Assembly (NCBI GenBank): GCA_002367695.1
Contig: DFDK01000074.1
Coordinates: forward strand, 23,660 to 33,946
Length of the DNA stretch: 10,287 nt
Source: Acidimicrobium sp. UBA3029
Lineage (GTDB): Bacteria; Actinomycetota; Acidimicrobiia; Acidimicrobiales; Ilumatobacteraceae
Direction of reading: 5' to 3'
Translations under genes and position numbers: made by a program
Shown: in pieces, positions 8,327 through 10,287 of the stretch
Layout: each line of letters opens with the position of its first letter
How positions within the stretch are numbered: the stretch's first letter is position 1
The notes under the pieces: generated by a model
Seen by the model: only the letters and a program-made list of their open reading frames with translations
What the model was told of the DNA's origin: nothing
Databases searched by the model: none

Positions 8327-8367
8327 GCAGGGACGACGCTGGCCCGTGTTAAAACTCTAGCGACTAA

Positions 8368-9252
8368 TCAGCGAAACAAACTGCCTGAAACAAAGTTTGG
8401 TGGACGCTTTTCAAAATGTGACATCACTGCTTCTGCTTGGTTTGCGGTGCCAATTAACTGACCGATGATTGCTCGTTCAGCCGCAAACTGTTCGGCTGCA
8501 CCACTATTTGCCAGCAAATTTATGAGTTTCTTGGCGCCACGAACCGCCTCTGGGCTGCGACCGGCAATCTCACGCGCCATCGTCATTGCGTCGGCATAAA
8601 CATCTTGCGACAACTGAGTTACTAATCCCATTTCGTGTGCCTCATGACCACTAAAAACACGCGCAGTAAACACCAAGTTTTTTGCAATGTCGGGTCGTAC
8701 AAGTCGGCTCAACATCAATGTGCCGGTCATGTCAGGAATCAGACCCCAGTGCACTTCGCGCACAGACAGTTGAGTGTCTGGGTGCACAATGCGAATATCG
8801 GCACCGAGTGCAATCTGAATGCCACCACCAAGTGCATGACCATGCACAGCAGCGATCACTGGTACTGGTACCTCTTGCCATACCCAACACACCTGTTGAG
8901 CCATGTGTGTTATCCGACCATCCACCATTGCACCTGCATTCATGTCAGCTTTATTGTCAGCTTTGTTGTCAGCTGCATTTGCTTTTGCACCGGCCTCGGC
9001 CATCTGTGCAAATGATGAAAAATCTAGTCCGGCACAAAATGACGCTCCATCCCCCGACAGCACTACTACACGAAGGCCATCAAGCGTCTTGAGGTATTCG
9101 CCAGCCGCACACAGCGACGCGAACATTGCATTGTCAAGCGCATTGCGTTTATCGGCTCGATTCATCTTCACATCGGCAATGCCATCGACCACCGAAATCG
9201 TCACCCGATCGTCAATAACACCAGGCACATCTACTCGTTGTACTGCGCTCAT
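8368..9252 (-). CDS. Crotonase / enoyl-CoA hydratase family protein
   Basis: Acyl-CoA-processing enzyme of the crotonase fold, 294 residues from the ATG at 9252; probably a hydratase or isomerase in fatty-acid or other acyl-CoA metabolism. Visible elements are NRADKRNALDNAMF (31-44), the first oxyanion-hole segment GASFCAGLDFSSF (69-81), the second HGHALGGGIQIALGADIRI (137-155), LSVREVHWGLIPDMTGT (162-178), and the C-terminal helices ending EKRPPNF (281-287). At the two glutamate positions of classical enoyl-CoA hydratase, the first is Gln146 and the second Glu166; Asp174 aligns with a catalytic Asp of dienoyl-CoA isomerases. The GGGxQIALGADIR / EVxWGLIPDM pattern resembles a known enoyl-CoA hydratase subfamily (PRK07509-like, from memory). 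The ATG at 9252 is supported by AGGGG 6 bases upstream; the 16 extra residues possible from 9300 run into the divergent promoter region. A DNKA repeat lies at 95-102. The substrate is unknown. Confidence 0.9.
   Translation of the reverse strand: MSAVQRVDVPGVIDDRVTISVVDGIADVKMNRADKRNALDNAMFASLCAAGEYLKTLDGLRVVVLSGDGASFCAGLDFSSFAQMAEAGAKANAADNKADNKADMNAGAMVDGRITHMAQQVCWVWQEVPVPVIAAVHGHALGGGIQIALGADIRIVHPDTQLSVREVHWGLIPDMTGTLMLSRLVRPDIAKNLVFTARVFSGHEAHEMGLVTQLSQDVYADAMTMAREIAGRSPEAVRGAKKLINLLANSGAAEQFAAERAIIGQLIGTANQAEAVMSHFEKRPPNFVSGSLFR
8944..8979. repeat. 12-bp tandem repeat, three copies, inside the crotonase gene
   Basis: Plus-strand units are GTCAGCTTTATT (8944-8955), GTCAGCTTTGTT (8956-8967) and GTCAGCTGCATT (8968-8979); the first two differ by one base and the third by three bases from the first. 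In the protein the array encodes the run AADNKADNKAD (residues about 93-103). The unit length is a multiple of three, so copy-number change keeps the reading frame. Confidence 0.85.
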
Positions 9253-9258
9253 CACATA

Positions 9259-9263
9259 CCCCT
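9259..9263 (-). promoter_or_regulatory. Ribosome binding site of the crotonase gene
   Basis: AGGGG on the minus strand, six bases before the ATG at 9252; the strongest Shine-Dalgarno for a minus-strand gene in the window. It fixes the start at 9252 rather than at the upstream in-frame ATG at 9300. Confidence 0.75.
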
Positions 9264-9289
9264 TTGCCAAATCGTGTATCTCTATCGTG

Positions 9290-9312
9290 GCATGGCACAC
9301 TAGACGCCATGC
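9290..9312. promoter_or_regulatory. Inverted repeat spanning the nitroreductase start codon, candidate operator or hairpin
   Basis: Perfect 7-bp arms GCATGGC (9290-9296) and GCCATGC (9306-9312) separated by 9 bases. The right arm contains the ATG at 9309. It lies in the 56-bp divergent region between the crotonase and nitroreductase genes. As DNA it could be a dimeric repressor site serving one or both genes; as RNA it could hide the start codon. The role is inference. Confidence 0.45.
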
Positions 9313-9953
9313 AACTGAACCTTTCCTCCGAAGAAGTCCTTAAATCAACCCGCAGTGTTCGTAAGCGTCTCGACTTTGAGAAGCCCGTAGAGCGCAAAAT
9401 AGTTGAAGAATGCCTCGAAATTGCGCTCCAAGCTCCGACCGGAGGAAATAGCCAAGGTTGGCATTGGATTGTTGTTGAAGATGCCGCAAAAAAGAAGGCA
9501 CTTGCCGACATTTACCGCGCCAACTGGGCCGTCTACGCGAATCTTCCAAATGGCAAGCCGCGCGGCGACGTTCGCGACGAGCAACTCCCCAAAGTCCGTG
9601 ACTCTGCCACCTTCTTGGCAGAAAACTTTGAAAAGGCACCACTACTGCTTATTCCTTGCATTGAGGGCCGACTTGAGAATCTTGATGTTGCAAGTGGTGC
9701 TGGTAGTTGGGGTTCGCTGCTTCCAGCTGTGTGGAGTTTCATGCTCGCGCTTCGTGGTCGCGGCATGGGTTCTGCATGGACGACGATTCACTTGATGTTT
9801 GATGGCGAGAAAAAAGCCGCAGAGCTACTCGGTATTCCTTTCGACAAAGTTACGCAGGGCGGTTTGTTTCCTATCGCCTACACAATTGGTACCGAGTTCA
9901 AGCCCGCCAATCGTTTACCACTCGACAAAGTGCTGCACTGGGACAAGTGGTAA
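9309..9953 (+). CDS. Nitroreductase family protein (FMN-dependent oxidoreductase)
   Basis: Predicted cytoplasmic flavoprotein of 214 residues, usual for the nitroreductase family, which uses NAD(P)H to reduce nitro compounds, quinones or other acceptors; the physiological substrate cannot be told from sequence. Visible features are the N-terminal TRSVRKRLDFEKPVERKIVEE (14-34), whose Arg-Ser-Val-Arg is the usual FMN phosphate-contacting segment, APTGGNSQGWHWIVV (42-56), the helix GSLLPAVWSFMLALRGRGMGSAWTT (135-159) with a GRGMGSAW motif, and GIPFDKVTQGGLFPIAYTIG (175-194) near the C-terminus. The frame opens at a TTG (9264), but the ATG at 9309 begins where family similarity starts. No Shine-Dalgarno is visible before it, and the start codon sits within an inverted repeat. 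It is divergent from the crotonase gene and 44 bp upstream of the aconitase gene on the same strand, so the two may be co-transcribed. Confidence 0.9.
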   Translation: MQLNLSSEEVLKSTRSVRKRLDFEKPVERKIVEECLEIALQAPTGGNSQGWHWIVVEDAAKKKALADIYRANWAVYANLPNGKPRGDVRDEQLPKVRDSATFLAENFEKAPLLLIPCIEGRLENLDVASGAGSWGSLLPAVWSFMLALRGRGMGSAWTTIHLMFDGEKKAAELLGIPFDKVTQGGLFPIAYTIGTEFKPANRLPLDKVLHWDKW

Positions 9954-9982
9954 TCAGTAAAATAACTACGTCATCATTTAGC

Positions 9983-9989
9983 GAGAGGA
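9983..9989 (+). promoter_or_regulatory. Ribosome binding site of the aconitase gene
   Basis: GAGAGGA, eight bases before the ATG at 9998; a strong purine-rich match in the 44-bp gap after the nitroreductase gene. No clear terminator or promoter is seen in that gap. Confidence 0.75.
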
Positions 9990-9997
9990 TTATCGAA

Positions 9998-10287
9998 ATG
10001 ACTGCTTCAGCAGGAACCCCCATCGAGCTCGTCAACGGCGTCTACGCCTCACTTGAAGAGCGTGTCGCACTCGGACGCAAACGACTTGGGCGCAATCTCA
10101 CACTCACCGAAAAGATTTTGATCAATCATCTCTCAGACCCGAAAAAACAAGAGATGGAACGCGGACGCAGCTATGCAGACTTCGCGCCCGATCGTGTGGC
10201 GATGCAAGATGCGACAGCCCAGATGGCGTTATTGCAATTCATGACTGCTGGTCTTCCTTCTACCGCTGTTCCTTCGACGGTGCATTG
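9998..10287 (+). CDS. Aconitate hydratase, N-terminal part (runs off right edge)
   Basis: TCA-cycle enzyme that isomerises citrate to isocitrate using a 4Fe-4S cluster. The 96 complete codons cover the start of the first aconitase domain: LEERVALGRKRLGRNLTLTEKIL (19-41), NHLSDPKKQEMERGRSY (43-59) and APDRVAMQDATAQMALLQFMTAGLP (63-87), ending VPSTVH (91-96) just before the expected cysteine. This pattern, with the segment DRVAMQDATAQMA, matches mitochondrial-type aconitase rather than the longer AcnA/IRP type or AcnB; the Gln in MQDATAQ corresponds to the substrate-contacting Gln of the mitochondrial enzyme. The ATG at 9998 has a strong Shine-Dalgarno. The cluster cysteines and later domains are outside the window, so integrity cannot be judged. 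The symbol is left open because naming differs between aconitase types. Confidence 0.93.
   Translation, partial: MTASAGTPIELVNGVYASLEERVALGRKRLGRNLTLTEKILINHLSDPKKQEMERGRSYADFAPDRVAMQDATAQMALLQFMTAGLPSTAVPSTVH

Noticed and set aside
8261..8367. Known glutamine-sensing RNA (glnA-type) in the gltB leader
   Set aside because: I could not find the conserved core of that RNA family as I remember it; only simple short complementarities are visible.
9253..9300. 16-residue N-terminal extension of the crotonase from 9300
   Set aside because: It would occupy almost all of the divergent intergenic region and ignore the strong AGGGG just before the ATG at 9252.
1..10287. CRISPR array, tRNA, insertion sequence or defence-system genes
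   Set aside because: No regularly spaced repeats, cloverleaf, transposase or defence domain was seen; the window is filled by intact metabolic and cell-wall genes.

Overview
The window reads as a chromosomal stretch of housekeeping metabolism, probably from an actinobacterium. The inference rests on the style of the MurF, two-subunit glutamate synthase and enoyl-CoA hydratase proteins and on the LysM lipoprotein. Base composition looks moderate (about half GC by eye), which would suit a low-GC planktonic actinobacterium, for example a freshwater or marine Acidimicrobiia relative. That placement is a guess from protein style; no marker gene is present to fix it.

Layout, left to right. (1) Cell-wall precursor genes: the 5' part of murF on the minus strand (running off the left edge) is head-to-head with ddl (D-Ala-D-Ala ligase) on the plus strand. 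Ddl makes the dipeptide that MurF attaches to the UDP-MurNAc-tripeptide, so the two genes encode consecutive steps. (2) Tail-to-tail with ddl, 10 bp away, is a minus-strand lipoprotein with two LysM domains, which lies downstream of gltD. (3) gltB and gltD, minus strand, encode the large and small subunits of NADPH-dependent glutamate synthase; they overlap by 8 bp and account for more than half of the window. (4) Upstream of gltB is a leader of about 107 bp with a perfect 15-bp palindrome and a flanking direct repeat. (5) A crotonase/enoyl-CoA hydratase family gene, minus strand, is divergent from (6) a nitroreductase-family gene on the plus strand. They share a 56-bp intergenic region with an inverted repeat that covers the nitroreductase start codon. 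(7) The 5' end of a mitochondrial-type aconitase gene runs off the right edge.

Functional links: glutamate synthase converts glutamine plus 2-oxoglutarate into two glutamates, and aconitase lies on the route that supplies 2-oxoglutarate, so nitrogen and TCA-cycle metabolism sit close together here. No gene-free stretch exceeds about 110 bases. I found no tRNA, rRNA, CRISPR array, insertion sequence, phage gene or toxin-antitoxin pair, and all complete genes look intact. I do not see an undescribed multi-gene system; the best leads are small regulatory-looking sequences and details of the crotonase protein.
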